Assembly: GCA_964505535.1 (NCBI GenBank)
Contig: CAZDIU010000077.1
Coordinates: 1-17,902 of the forward strand
DNA length: 17,902 nucleotides
Source: JAABRU01 sp964505535
Lineage (GTDB): Bacteria; Desulfobacterota; Desulfobacteria; Desulfobacterales; Desulfococcaceae
Reading direction: 5' to 3'
Under the pieces are notes generated by a model. The model ran no database searches. It saw nothing but the letters and a program-made list of their open reading frames with translations, and had not been told where the DNA came from. Below are positions 1 to 6,371 of this stretch, piece after piece. The first letter of the stretch is position 1; every line of letters begins with the position of its first letter. The translations under genes were made by a program, and so were the position numbers.

Positions 1-516
1 TTGTCTGATTCAGAAAAACGTTACTGGCTTTCCCGCATGGGTTCTGATCCGGGTGCTGCTCCCAGACGTCGCTGGGGCAGATTCCCCGGATTTCGGAACC
101 GAAAAGAAAAATATTGCGTTAATGGGGTTTATCCTTTGGCAAGGCTGATTTGGATAGATTATCGTAATTCCGCATCTGTGCCTTTCCCTTTCCCCACTTC
201 TGATTCTGTTTTTGAATCATGTGCTCCCGGTTCATCTTTTAATTGTGATCCTTTCTTATCTGTAGGGGGGAGCTGTGTGTCTTCAGGTGGGCGGAGAGTG
301 TCTTCTATATTCCGATCTGATTATGAAACCGGCGATGCTTCCCGGACGGATTTTCGGTTCTGTCTGGCGTTGCTTCGAAGGGGATACAGTGAGGACTGCA
401 TAAAGGACAGACTGCTTTCTGAAAGGCAGGATTGGAAGAACCATTCTGGCCAAAAGAGGACTGAACATTATTTGAATCGGACAATAAGAGAAGCAAGGAA
501 AGTTATAGATGGATAG
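1..516 (+). CDS. C-terminal part of a RepB-primase-like replication protein (5' end outside window)
   Basis: The reading frame is open from the first base, so the gene probably begins before the window; the TTG at position 1 is only the first possible start. The visible 171 residues hold WGRFPGFRNRK (about residues 25-35), the type of motif seen in RepB-like and archaeo-eukaryotic-type primases of plasmids and phages. The C-terminal part (about 102-170) runs RSDYETGDASRTDFRFCLAL through LLRRGYSEDCI to YLNRTIREA, as in the helical tail of such primases. Role by inference: initiating replication of the phage or plasmid form. Its last 8 bases overlap the next gene, so the two are translationally coupled. 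The N-terminal catalytic part is not visible, so a fusion or a different catalytic domain cannot be excluded. Family assignment is from motif memory only. Confidence 0.55.
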   Translation: MSDSEKRYWLSRMGSDPGAAPRRRWGRFPGFRNRKEKYCVNGVYPLARLIWIDYRNSASVPFPFPTSDSVFESCAPGSSFNCDPFLSVGGSCVSSGGRRVSSIFRSDYETGDASRTDFRFCLALLRRGYSEDCIKDRLLSERQDWKNHSGQKRTEHYLNRTIREARKVIDG

Positions 517-712
517 AGATCAGATTCTTAGCCGTATTGGTGATTATCCGGAGTATACGCCCAAACAGATTGCAATGGGATTTGGTGTAAATTTGCGAAC
601 TGTTTACAGGTATATTGAATCCGGAAAGCTTTCTGCATTCAGATTATTCGGATACAGAATCAGCAGAGAATCACTTGTCAGTTTCATTGATGATTCTCTT
701 TTTCATGTTTGA
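509..712 (+). CDS. Excisionase-like / MerR-type helix-turn-helix protein
   Basis: This is a 67-aa protein that is essentially one DNA-binding domain. Residues 18-58 follow the HTH_17 (excisionase family) plan: YTPKQIAMGFGVNLRTVYRYI is the helix-turn-helix, then ESGKLSAFRLFGYRISRESL forms the wing with the usual SGKL...R..Y.I pattern. The ATG at 509 lies inside the end of the replication gene and is preceded by AAGGAAAG at good spacing. In phages such proteins act as recombination directionality factors or small repressors. Its place right after the replication gene and just before a repeat-rich gap (706-794) suits a regulator that binds those repeats. No integrase is seen in the window, so excisionase function is only inferred from the fold. 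Confidence 0.75.
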   Translation: MDRDQILSRIGDYPEYTPKQIAMGFGVNLRTVYRYIESGKLSAFRLFGYRISRESLVSFIDDSLFHV

Positions 713-748
713 CATTTTTGGCAAAAAAGTCATTTTTGACATTTTTGG
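706..748. promoter_or_regulatory. Pair of 14-bp direct repeats, operator or iteron candidate
   Basis: TTTGACATTTTTGG occurs at 708-721 and again at 735-748, 27 bp apart. GTCATTTTTGAC (729-740) between and across them is an imperfect palindrome. Each repeat contains TTGACA, a perfect -35 hexamer, but I see no convincing -10 at 16-18 bp. Placement directly after the HTH gene suggests a binding site for that protein or part of the phage regulatory or origin region. Confidence 0.4.
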
Positions 749-751
749 TTT

Positions 752-794
752 CCTGTTACAGTCTTTATCAGCTAATAACAGGTTACTTTTTTTT
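752..794 (+). other. Inverted repeat followed by a T-run (weak terminator or ssDNA hairpin)
   Basis: CCTGTTA (752-758) and TAACAGG (776-782) are perfect complements around a 17-nt loop, followed shortly by eight T residues (787-794). The stem is AT-rich and the loop long, so terminator function is uncertain. In a single-stranded phage genome it could also be part of an origin. Confidence 0.3.
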
Positions 795-828
795 ACTTTG
801 AAAATTCAAATCAACAGGTGGTGGGTGT

Positions 829-1431
829 ATGGAGAGTCTGCTTATAGAAGTGACTAACTTTTTTGATCAGGAAACAAAGCACAAAAAGGTTAAAATCCGG
901 ACAGTGCAGGGGTACTGTTACGGTTCTGTCTATCATATTCTTAAGGGCGTTTTTTTGAATTCTGTTAAAGCTCCCGGAGGTTTCAATATCAATGTTGAAA
1001 TCTCCGGAGCTCTTTCCAAGCGTCTGCGGAAAATTTTTGATCCCACGGGCAGTTTTCCTTTTTCCGATTACAGGCGTGGGCAGGATATAACCCTGATATG
1101 CTCGCCTCAGTTGAAATTTCAGAACGAGTCGATTTTCTGGAGTTACATTCTGAGTCCGGAACAGGAAGAAGAACTTGTTTTTGATATGGCACAGCAGCCT
1201 CTGCCGGTTGCGTTTAAGGATTTTGAATGCCGTGGATGGGACATGGGATACCAGAAGGTTCCGGTTTCGTTCAGTCCGTTCCGGTCCCGTTTTGGGGTTC
1301 TGGGTATGAATTACATAGCGGAAAATTCATCTTCCTCCGGTTTTTCACCATCTCTCAATGTTTCCGGTTCCTCTGACGCAGCCAAAAAGTCAGGCATCCG
1401 TGATTTTGTTGACAGAGTTAAGGGGCAGTAG
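829..1431 (+). CDS. Uncharacterised 200-aa phage protein, possible ssDNA-binding protein by position
   Basis: I do not recognise this family. The start ATG at 829 is preceded by AGGTGG about 7 bases upstream. The protein is soluble, with no signal peptide or membrane span. It is basic near the N terminus (KHKKVKIRT, about 18-26) and ends in a Ser-rich low-complexity tract (about 165-185) followed by a charged helix (GIRDFVDRVKGQ). In filamentous phages the slot between the replication gene and the small coat proteins usually holds the ssDNA-binding protein (gene V). Position, solubility and basic patches fit that role, but no OB-fold signature could be confirmed by eye, so the role is inference only. 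It is followed immediately by the next ORF (ATG right after its TAG). Confidence 0.7.
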   Translation: MESLLIEVTNFFDQETKHKKVKIRTVQGYCYGSVYHILKGVFLNSVKAPGGFNINVEISGALSKRLRKIFDPTGSFPFSDYRRGQDITLICSPQLKFQNESIFWSYILSPEQEEELVFDMAQQPLPVAFKDFECRGWDMGYQKVPVSFSPFRSRFGVLGMNYIAENSSSSGFSPSLNVSGSSDAAKKSGIRDFVDRVKGQ

Positions 1432-1572
1432 ATGTGGGAATCAGCAGTTAATATCCTTATAGCTCCGGTCACATCAGATCCGGTTTTCAATTATTTTTTC
1501 ACACTGGTTCTGAGTTTCGGAGTCTATTCAGTCATGATCGGTCTTCTTATCCGGATAGTTGCTAAGAGGTAG
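1432..1572 (+). CDS. Small single-span membrane protein, pVII/pIX-like candidate
   Basis: This 46-aa ORF begins directly after the stop codon of the 200-aa gene. Its N terminus is short and polar (MWESAVN). A hydrophobic stretch of about 25 residues (roughly 19-44, FNYFFTLVLSFGVYSVMIGL then LIRIVA) follows, and the tail is basic (KR). Size, single span and place between the replication module and the major coat gene match the minor end-cap coat proteins pVII and pIX of Ff phages, which are 32-33 aa. There is no cleavable signal peptide. Homology was not testable; the call rests on architecture and synteny. Confidence 0.6.
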   Translation: MWESAVNILIAPVTSDPVFNYFFTLVLSFGVYSVMIGLLIRIVAKR

Positions 1573-1574
1573 AT

Positions 1575-1694
1575 ATGATAACTGTCAATGGTCTTTGGCT
1601 TTCCGGATTTGCTGTTTCACTTCTTGTTCTGATTCTTTTTGTTCGCGGTTCGACTTCTGTCCTCCGTTTTATCATGGGGCGCAGGTGGTTCTGA
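1575..1694 (+). CDS. Second small single-span membrane protein, pIX/pVII-like candidate
   Basis: This 39-aa ORF starts two bases after the previous stop. Residues about 7-23 (LWLSGFAVSLLVLILFV) are one membrane span, followed by a strongly basic tail (RGSTSVLRF, then GRRW). The tandem of two tiny membrane proteins immediately upstream of the major coat gene copies the VII-IX-VIII order of Ff phages. AGAGGTAG just ahead of the start can serve as ribosome binding site. A 100-bp AT-rich gap follows, which probably holds a promoter for the coat gene, though I cannot assign its hexamers. Confidence 0.55.
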   Translation: MITVNGLWLSGFAVSLLVLILFVRGSTSVLRFIMGRRWF

Positions 1695-1794
1695 TTTTCA
1701 TAGGTACTTTTGCAAGAATTCCTAATTAAATGAAATTTTAAAATGGATTTGGAAAAAGTGTTGTTTGACTGAAAAATGAAAGGGGGTGTTGATT

Positions 1795-1995
1795 TTGAAG
1801 CGTTATTTGTCTTCGTTTTCTGTGTTTTGGGCTGCGCTGATGGTTTTTGCGGGAAATGCCATGGCAGCAATGGATTTTTCCACACTGACCTATGACAAAG
1901 CTCCTTTTGAGGGCATGACTGTTTTCATGGTCGGCTTTGGCGTATTCGTTACCATCTGCGGCGTTATTATTTCCTTTGCCTTCAGACGGCGCTGA
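1795..1995 (+). CDS. Filamentous phage major coat protein (pVIII-like)
   Basis: This is a 66-aa precursor. I place the start at TTG 1795 because the strong ribosome binding site AGGGGG (1781-1786) lies 8 bases upstream; the GTG at 1786 overlaps that site. Residues 1-24 are a signal peptide (MKRYLSSFSVF then WAALMVFAGNAMA), with probable cleavage after AMA. The mature protein of about 42 residues has the textbook layout: acidic amphipathic N terminus (AMDFSTLTYDKAPFE), one membrane span (MTVFMVGFGVFVTICGVIIS) and a basic DNA-facing end (FRRR). It would coat the virion as thousands of copies around the ssDNA. A strong terminator follows directly, as after gene VIII in Ff phages, where it keeps coat mRNA abundant. 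Confidence 0.87.
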   Translation: MKRYLSSFSVFWAALMVFAGNAMAAMDFSTLTYDKAPFEGMTVFMVGFGVFVTICGVIISFAFRRR

Positions 1996-2014
1996 TTTCT
2001 TTTTATTTACAGGG

Positions 2015-2039
2015 GCCGGGGTAAACCCCGGCTTTTTTT
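2015..2039 (+). terminator. Rho-independent terminator after the major coat gene
   Basis: GCCGGGG (2015-2021), TAAA loop, CCCCGGC (2026-2032), then seven T residues (2033-2039). It separates the highly expressed coat gene from the minor protein genes. The T-run touches the ATG of the next gene. Confidence 0.92.
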
Positions 2040-4229
2040 ATGATTCGATTCCGACTTATTTTTTATATCTGCCTGTTTTTTATTCTGCTTTCCGGCTTGG
2101 CCCTCGCGACAGTGCCGACTGAAGATGAGGGGCATCATTCAAATAATGACCCTCGCCAGCCGCTTGTCGGTGTTGTTGAAGTTTTTTGCTCTCAATCTGA
2201 GGCTGAAGGAGCGGCAAATCCGGCGCCCAATTATAATGGCGTTGGGAGTTCCCCTTATAATTGTTGGAAATACATCCGATATAAATCAGGATTTACTATT
2301 TCTTATACTTACTGGTTTCCGGCGTATACAGAGAATATTTCTTCTTATTGCCAGCAAGATTATGATTCTGCTGGCTGTGGTAATCAGTGCCAATCTTTTG
2401 ATATGCAGTTTTCTGTATCTTCATTCGGTGGCAGCGTGGTGGGCGAATCTTACGGTGTTTCCATAAACTGCGGTGCGGGAGTGTCCTCTGTTGATCCCAG
2501 ATGTTCATCTTCCTGCGGGCAGCCCTGTAGTTATGCCGGGTTTTCTGTGTCTGCTATTCCTGATCCTGACTATGTTTTTGATTCTTGGCACTGTTCTGGC
2601 GTTGGTTTTGACAGTTCTTCTCAAGTTTCTATATCCGGCTCTGTGGATGATTCCTGCGCTGGGAATTGCAGTGCTCGGTTTAAGCCTAAAGCCTTGACCT
2701 GTCCTAAGATTGAATGCAAGTATTCTCTGTATTACGATGGTCAATGCCATTATTATGATATTCCCAACTGTGATACAGGGCGTTGTCCCAATGGTGTCCG
2801 TGATTGTCCAGATGATGATGATCCCTGTACAGATACATACTGTGAAGCTGGTTTTTGTGTAAATGCCACAATTCCGAATTGCCGTTCTAAGTGTACTGAG
2901 GGGCTTATTGATGCTTCTGGCAATGCCATTCCCCAATGTGATGACAAGAATCTCTGCACAGATGATTTTTGTTTGAATGGTGAATGTTACAATTTTAAGA
3001 ATAACAATGCCGGTTGTCAGCCTTCCTGTGTTGATGTTCCCTGTTCTGATGATGATATATGCACGGATGATGTTTGCAATGTCACTACTGGCGAGTGCAG
3101 CTATCCTGTAACTTCCGGGGCTCTTTTCCTTGGTTGCAAGGATAACTGCATTACTGATTCGGATTGTGTGACGAGCGATCCTTCTTTAATTGGCAAGTGT
3201 ATCGACGCTTCGGAAGGGAGAAGATGTGCTTTCCGGCGTAATCCGGCTTCCGGTCGGTGTAAGACTGCTAAAGATTGTCAGGATGGTGATTCCTGCACAG
3301 ACAATGTTTGCATTAATGGGTTCTGTGCAAAATATGCAGTTCCCGGTTGTGCAGGTAAAGATAATGATGGCAATGGCATTCCAGATAATCAGGAACCTCC
3401 CAAAGATCCCACTGATCCCAATTTTGAATGTCAGTTTGATGGACAGTGCGATGACAGAAACAAGTGCACAAAGGACTGGTGCAACAAATCGACAAAGAAA
3501 TGTCAGTTTGATCCGATTCCTTTCTGCGTTCCGGATGTACCTGTTGATCCGAATAATCCCAATGGCACAGTTGCCGGAAATTGGAGCAAGGAGGACCAGC
3601 AGGGAAAACAGATTAGTCTTGCTTCTGATTCGGCCGCATCTTCTGCCAGCATTGATTCTAAAATGACTGATCTTATTAAATCAACTTCTGGCGGTGCTCA
3701 ATCTGTCGTGGAAGCATTGGTGGGGACTGAAACAAGCAATAAAGGAAGTTTGCAGGGGACACTTCAAAATGTTGGTGAAAATCAAATTACTACAAATTCC
3801 AAACTTGAGGATATAAAAAAATCTCTTACTGACGGTTCTTCTGTTGAATCTGAAAAAAATTCACAGTTGAAGTCTATTGATGATACTGTCGGCGCCACAA
3901 TTGCGGGTTATGCTTCCTCCAATGGCATTGACGTAAATTATTCTGAAGCAGGAGAGCTTGATCTGGCAATAGATGAGAATGAGGCTGGCATATTCTCCGG
4001 TGTCAATCAGATAAATTCAACAGTTGGTCATGTTTCTGACACTGTTGGCATCAGGCTGATCAGTCCCCGATCCTGTCTTTCGCACACTTTCCACTGGGGC
4101 GGTCAGTCCGAGAATATTAATGTATGTCTTGATCCATATGAAAATGAATTTCGCACACTTGGATCAGTTCTTGTTGCCCTGGCCTATCTTATGGCCTTTT
4201 TCATGTTTATGGAAGCATTGGGAGATTAG
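2040..4229 (+). CDS. Cysteine-rich adsorption protein (pIII-like) with CTDC-type repeats
   Basis: This 729-aa protein has a signal peptide at residues 1-23 (cut after ALA). A Cys-containing N-terminal domain covers about 40-145. A domain around 160-216 has PDPDYVFDSWHCSG and ends in SARFKP, resembling divergent InlB B-type repeats. Five cysteine repeats of the type C.DDxxCTDDxCxxGxC follow (256-281, 300-326, 335-366, 413-437, 470-496), like the Dictyostelium-type CTDC repeat. DNDGNGIPDNQE (441-452) is a thrombospondin type 3-like calcium loop. A Ser/Thr-rich, probably helical linker spans about 515-670. The end has two Cys flanking HTFHW and a C-terminal anchor (about 706-726). Attachment to the host and virion release are the expected roles by position. 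The ATG abuts the terminator T-run with no ribosome binding site. Confidence 0.88.
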   Translation: MIRFRLIFYICLFFILLSGLALATVPTEDEGHHSNNDPRQPLVGVVEVFCSQSEAEGAANPAPNYNGVGSSPYNCWKYIRYKSGFTISYTYWFPAYTENISSYCQQDYDSAGCGNQCQSFDMQFSVSSFGGSVVGESYGVSINCGAGVSSVDPRCSSSCGQPCSYAGFSVSAIPDPDYVFDSWHCSGVGFDSSSQVSISGSVDDSCAGNCSARFKPKALTCPKIECKYSLYYDGQCHYYDIPNCDTGRCPNGVRDCPDDDDPCTDTYCEAGFCVNATIPNCRSKCTEGLIDASGNAIPQCDDKNLCTDDFCLNGECYNFKNNNAGCQPSCVDVPCSDDDICTDDVCNVTTGECSYPVTSGALFLGCKDNCITDSDCVTSDPSLIGKCIDASEGRRCAFRRNPASGRCKTAKDCQDGDSCTDNVCINGFCAKYAVPGCAGKDNDGNGIPDNQEPPKDPTDPNFECQFDGQCDDRNKCTKDWCNKSTKKCQFDPIPFCVPDVPVDPNNPNGTVAGNWSKEDQQGKQISLASDSAASSASIDSKMTDLIKSTSGGAQSVVEALVGTETSNKGSLQGTLQNVGENQITTNSKLEDIKKSLTDGSSVESEKNSQLKSIDDTVGATIAGYASSNGIDVNYSEAGELDLAIDENEAGIFSGVNQINSTVGHVSDTVGIRLISPRSCLSHTFHWGGQSENINVCLDPYENEFRTLGSVLVALAYLMAFFMFMEALGD
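2805..3527 (+). repeat. Five protein-level cysteine repeats in the adsorption protein
   Basis: The five units share C-DD-x-C-T-D-x-x-C-x-x-G-x-C with 25-32 residues per unit. They are diverged at the DNA level, so this is an old protein repeat array, not recent tandem duplication. Such repeats are expected to be disulphide-stapled modules that extend the receptor-binding part away from the virion tip. Confidence 0.75.
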
Positions 4230-4232
4230 CGT

Positions 4233-4643
4233 ATGGCGCCTCTTTTAGTTCCTGTTGTCAGTTTTATTGGCGGGGTCATAGTTTCATTTCTTAAGAGTTA
4301 CGCATTCCGTGTCATTATTTACAAGACTCTTCTTATAGGAGCTATGCTTGTGCTTCTTCCCCGTCTGGTATCATGGTTTCTTTCCACATCCAGCCGGAAC
4401 CTGATTGATTATTTTATCACCTCAGTTGCTCCGGGTTTTACCACTTTTTTTCAGGGTTCAATATATGCGGATCTTACCGGTGTCGGGGCTTGGCTTGGCG
4501 GCTGTCTTTGTCTTGATCAGGTAATCGTTATCATCATTACAGCTCATACAAGCTGTCTTTCCATACGTATAGGCAAGCGTGTTTTTAATTTTCTTCGGAC
4601 TTTCCAGTTCAAGTATACACAAATGGGCCTTCCGGGAATGTAG
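4233..4643 (+). CDS. DUF2523 / pVI-like minor coat membrane protein
   Basis: This 136-aa protein starts 3 bases after the adsorption gene; GGAG at 4221-4224, within the end of that gene, is its ribosome binding site. Three hydrophobic stretches are visible: about 3-25, 27-50 and 84-112. The last carries GVGAWLGGCLCLDQVIVIII, the typical end of the DUF2523 family, which takes the place of gene VI in many inoviruses. The tail is basic (RIGKRVFNF). Function by family and synteny: a minor coat protein at the same virion end as the pIII-like protein, needed for cap assembly and release. Gene order pIII-pVI-Zot is the classic module. Confidence 0.85.
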   Translation: MAPLLVPVVSFIGGVIVSFLKSYAFRVIIYKTLLIGAMLVLLPRLVSWFLSTSSRNLIDYFITSVAPGFTTFFQGSIYADLTGVGAWLGGCLCLDQVIVIIITAHTSCLSIRIGKRVFNFLRTFQFKYTQMGLPGM

Positions 4644-4667
4644 GTCCGTGAATTTATGTGGTGAATA

Positions 4668-5948
4668 TTGAATGCTTTTACTTTTTTGCTTACTTCCAAT
4701 GTGATTTTGACATCCACAGGCAAGACAGGTGCCGGGAAAACCTGGTGGGTTGTCAAGCAGATTTATGACAAGTATTTTGATCGCGGTTCCCGTTCAGATT
4801 CTGAGGATGGCCCGGTTTATTCTGTCAAATCTGAGTTTGTCATTTATTCAAACATATCCGGATTTTGCAGGCATTCCGGTGTGATTGATCTGGAAAAGGC
4901 TGTGGGTCATGCCGGTGGCATTGCCAAGTTTTTCAATGAGCCTTTTCAGCGTCAACTGACGGAATATCACAAACAGGAGGGGAAAAGCATAATCTATGCG
5001 ATAGATGAAGCGCAGTCTTTTTTCCGGAAGTTTCTCCGTGATCAGGATGTCTTTTTGTACTTTGAGAAGCACAGACATATGGGTCACATGATTTATATGA
5101 CGACTCAGCATATTTCGAAGCTTCCGAAGGATTTGAGAGATTTGATCCATTATGAGGTGTGGGCGGTTCAGCGCGGTCTCAGTCTTCCCGGCACGTTTAT
5201 TTACAACAAGTTTTCGGATGGTCAGAGATCCGGATCTCCTGAAGTTTATTCGTTGTGGAAAAACAGGGAAATTTTCAATCTTTACAAGTCTCAGGATCAG
5301 TTTGAGCCTGAGAAATTTCGCAATCCCTTTCTGAAAATTGCTTTGGTTCTCATTGTTTTATGCTGTTTCTCTCTTTATTATTTCCTTCATTCCCTGGGTG
5401 TATTCCGCGATAAGGAGCAAAGGACTGATGTTGCTTCGGCCCCGTCTTCTGTTTCCTCGTCTGTTCCATCGTCTGCTTCCGGGCCTTCCACTTCCGCCTT
5501 TCCTGCTGTTCCTTCCCGTGGTCAGGCTGAAATTCATGGCCCTGCTTTTACTGACAATCTTGATCCTGTATCGCCCCGTTCTGCCGATGGATCCAAATTG
5601 AAGGTCTGGCTCTCTGAGCAGTATCTTGATGGCAAAAGATATGTTCGTTACAAAGTTCCCGTGGTAACATTTTTTTCCGATATTTCCAGAATTATATATC
5701 TTTATAACCCTGTGCTGCAGCAGTTTCAGACTTTGGAGCAGTGCGCGGGTTTCTATGAAGTTGTTCAGTCTTTCACCGGCCCTGAATATTATTTTTTTGT
5801 TCCTGAGTCTTATGTTAATACAGCAGATTCTTCCAGATTGCAGAATCGGACGTCAGGTTACCCCGCTGTCTCCGCTCCGATCCCGCTCCTCCGTGAGCGG
5901 GATCGGAGCGGAGACAGCGGGAGAATCCGGGAGGATTATGATACATAG
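4668..5948 (+). CDS. zot: Zot-domain assembly ATPase (pI-like)
   Basis: The protein has 426 aa, with Walker A GKTGAGKT at residues 18-25 and Walker B IIYAIDEAQ at about 108-116. HMIYMTTQHISKLPKDLRDL (140-159) and HYEVWAVQRG (161-170) are characteristic of Zot/pI proteins. One membrane span lies at about 222-242, followed by a Ser/Pro/Ala-rich linker (256-285) and a periplasmic C-terminal domain. It should power extrusion of the phage through the inner membrane. The start is TTG 4668, the only useful in-frame start after a stop at 4662; GGTG ahead of it is a weak binding site. The last 20 or so residues are encoded by a perfect 27-bp inverted repeat, and the stop overlaps the start of the next gene by 11 bases. 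Confidence 0.92.
   Translation: MNAFTFLLTSNVILTSTGKTGAGKTWWVVKQIYDKYFDRGSRSDSEDGPVYSVKSEFVIYSNISGFCRHSGVIDLEKAVGHAGGIAKFFNEPFQRQLTEYHKQEGKSIIYAIDEAQSFFRKFLRDQDVFLYFEKHRHMGHMIYMTTQHISKLPKDLRDLIHYEVWAVQRGLSLPGTFIYNKFSDGQRSGSPEVYSLWKNREIFNLYKSQDQFEPEKFRNPFLKIALVLIVLCCFSLYYFLHSLGVFRDKEQRTDVASAPSSVSSSVPSSASGPSTSAFPAVPSRGQAEIHGPAFTDNLDPVSPRSADGSKLKVWLSEQYLDGKRYVRYKVPVVTFFSDISRIIYLYNPVLQQFQTLEQCAGFYEVVQSFTGPEYYFFVPESYVNTADSSRLQNRTSGYPAVSAPIPLLRERDRSGDSGRIREDYDT
5862..5921. repeat. Perfect 27-bp inverted repeat with 6-nt loop inside zot
   Basis: The left arm is 5862-5888 and the right arm 5895-5921; all 27 pairs match and the loop is CTCCGT. The arm is GC-rich, starts CCCGCTGTCTCC and ends GATCCCGCTC. 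No T-run follows on either strand, so it is not a simple terminator. In the ssDNA phage genome it would fold into a very stable hairpin. Candidates are packaging signal, complementary-strand origin or recombination hairpin. It encodes part of the Zot C terminus and ends 7 bases before the ribosome binding site of the next gene. Confidence 0.95.
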
Positions 5949-6267
5949 AGTTTTTTTGTTTGCATTCTTTTTTCTTGCATCCGCATCTCCGGCTTTTTCT
6001 GCCAATTATTATTTTTCTGATTCGGATGTTGCGCGTATGGCGGCTTTGAATGATGGAAACGTGAATTCTGTCTTTGAGTCCGGATGCTGGGGGTATATTC
6101 AGACCGATAAAGGCAATTATTACCTTTATCCTGTTTCCTTTCTGCCTTCCTGCCAGCCTGAATATGATATGCACGGAGTTGTTTTCAGGGATTATGATTT
6201 TCTTATGGGGCTTTCCGGAGCCATATGCGGTTTTCTTTTGGCTCTTGCTCTGCTTCTCGGCATGTAA
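5938..6267 (+). CDS. Secreted small membrane protein at the end of the phage module, function unknown
   Basis: This 109-aa protein starts at ATG 5938, inside the last codons of zot, with GGGAGG at 5929-5934. Residues 1-22 form a signal peptide (cut after AFSA). The middle is periplasmic and holds Cys50 and Cys72, which could make a disulphide. Residues about 87-108 (DFLMGLSGAICGFLLALALL) are a C-terminal span. I do not recognise the family. Its topology resembles a minor virion or assembly accessory protein more than a secretin, which would be far larger. It is the last phage gene before the tRNA. Confidence 0.75.
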   Translation: MIHRVFLFAFFFLASASPAFSANYYFSDSDVARMAALNDGNVNSVFESGCWGYIQTDKGNYYLYPVSFLPSCQPEYDMHGVVFRDYDFLMGLSGAICGFLLALALLLGM

Positions 6268-6270
6268 AAA

Positions 6271-6290
6271 AACGTAATGAAACGTAATGG
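6271..6290. repeat. Tandem 10-bp repeat at the phage-chromosome border
   Basis: AACGTAATGA and AACGTAATGG follow each other directly, three bases after the last phage stop codon. Recombinase arm sites are often such short repeats next to the att core, but two copies are little evidence. Confidence 0.35.
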
Positions 6291-6327
6291 GATTTTGTCA
6301 AATCTTTTCCTTTTTTCTGCTTCAGGC

Positions 6328-6364
6328 AAAAGAAAAGGGAGCTGACCAAAACGGTCAACTCCCT
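6328..6364 (-). terminator. Terminator of tRNA-Leu
   Basis: On the - strand, AGGGAGTTGACC pairs with GGTCAGCTCCCT (11 of 12 pairs) around GTTTT, then TTTTCTTTT follows. It lies just beyond the 3' end of the tRNA, between it and the phage. Confidence 0.85.
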
Positions 6365-6371
6365 GAAATTC

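Noticed and set aside
615..857. + strand 80-residue frame overlapping the HTH gene
   Set aside because: It crosses the repeat-rich gap, lacks a ribosome binding site and overlaps better-supported genes on both sides.
1786..1794. GTG 1786 as start of the major coat gene
   Set aside because: It overlaps the AGGGGG ribosome binding site; TTG 1795 has correct spacing and gives a normal signal peptide.
2505..2936. - strand frame within the adsorption gene
   Set aside because: Antisense to a gene with signal peptide, repeats and membrane anchor; composition is only a reflection of the repeat codons.
2805..3527. CRISPR-like or tandem DNA repeat array
   Set aside because: The periodicity exists only at protein level; there are no identical direct repeats with spacers.
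5862..5921. Rho-independent terminator
   Set aside because: The stem is perfect but no T-run follows on either strand, and the next gene has its ribosome binding site 7 bases later.
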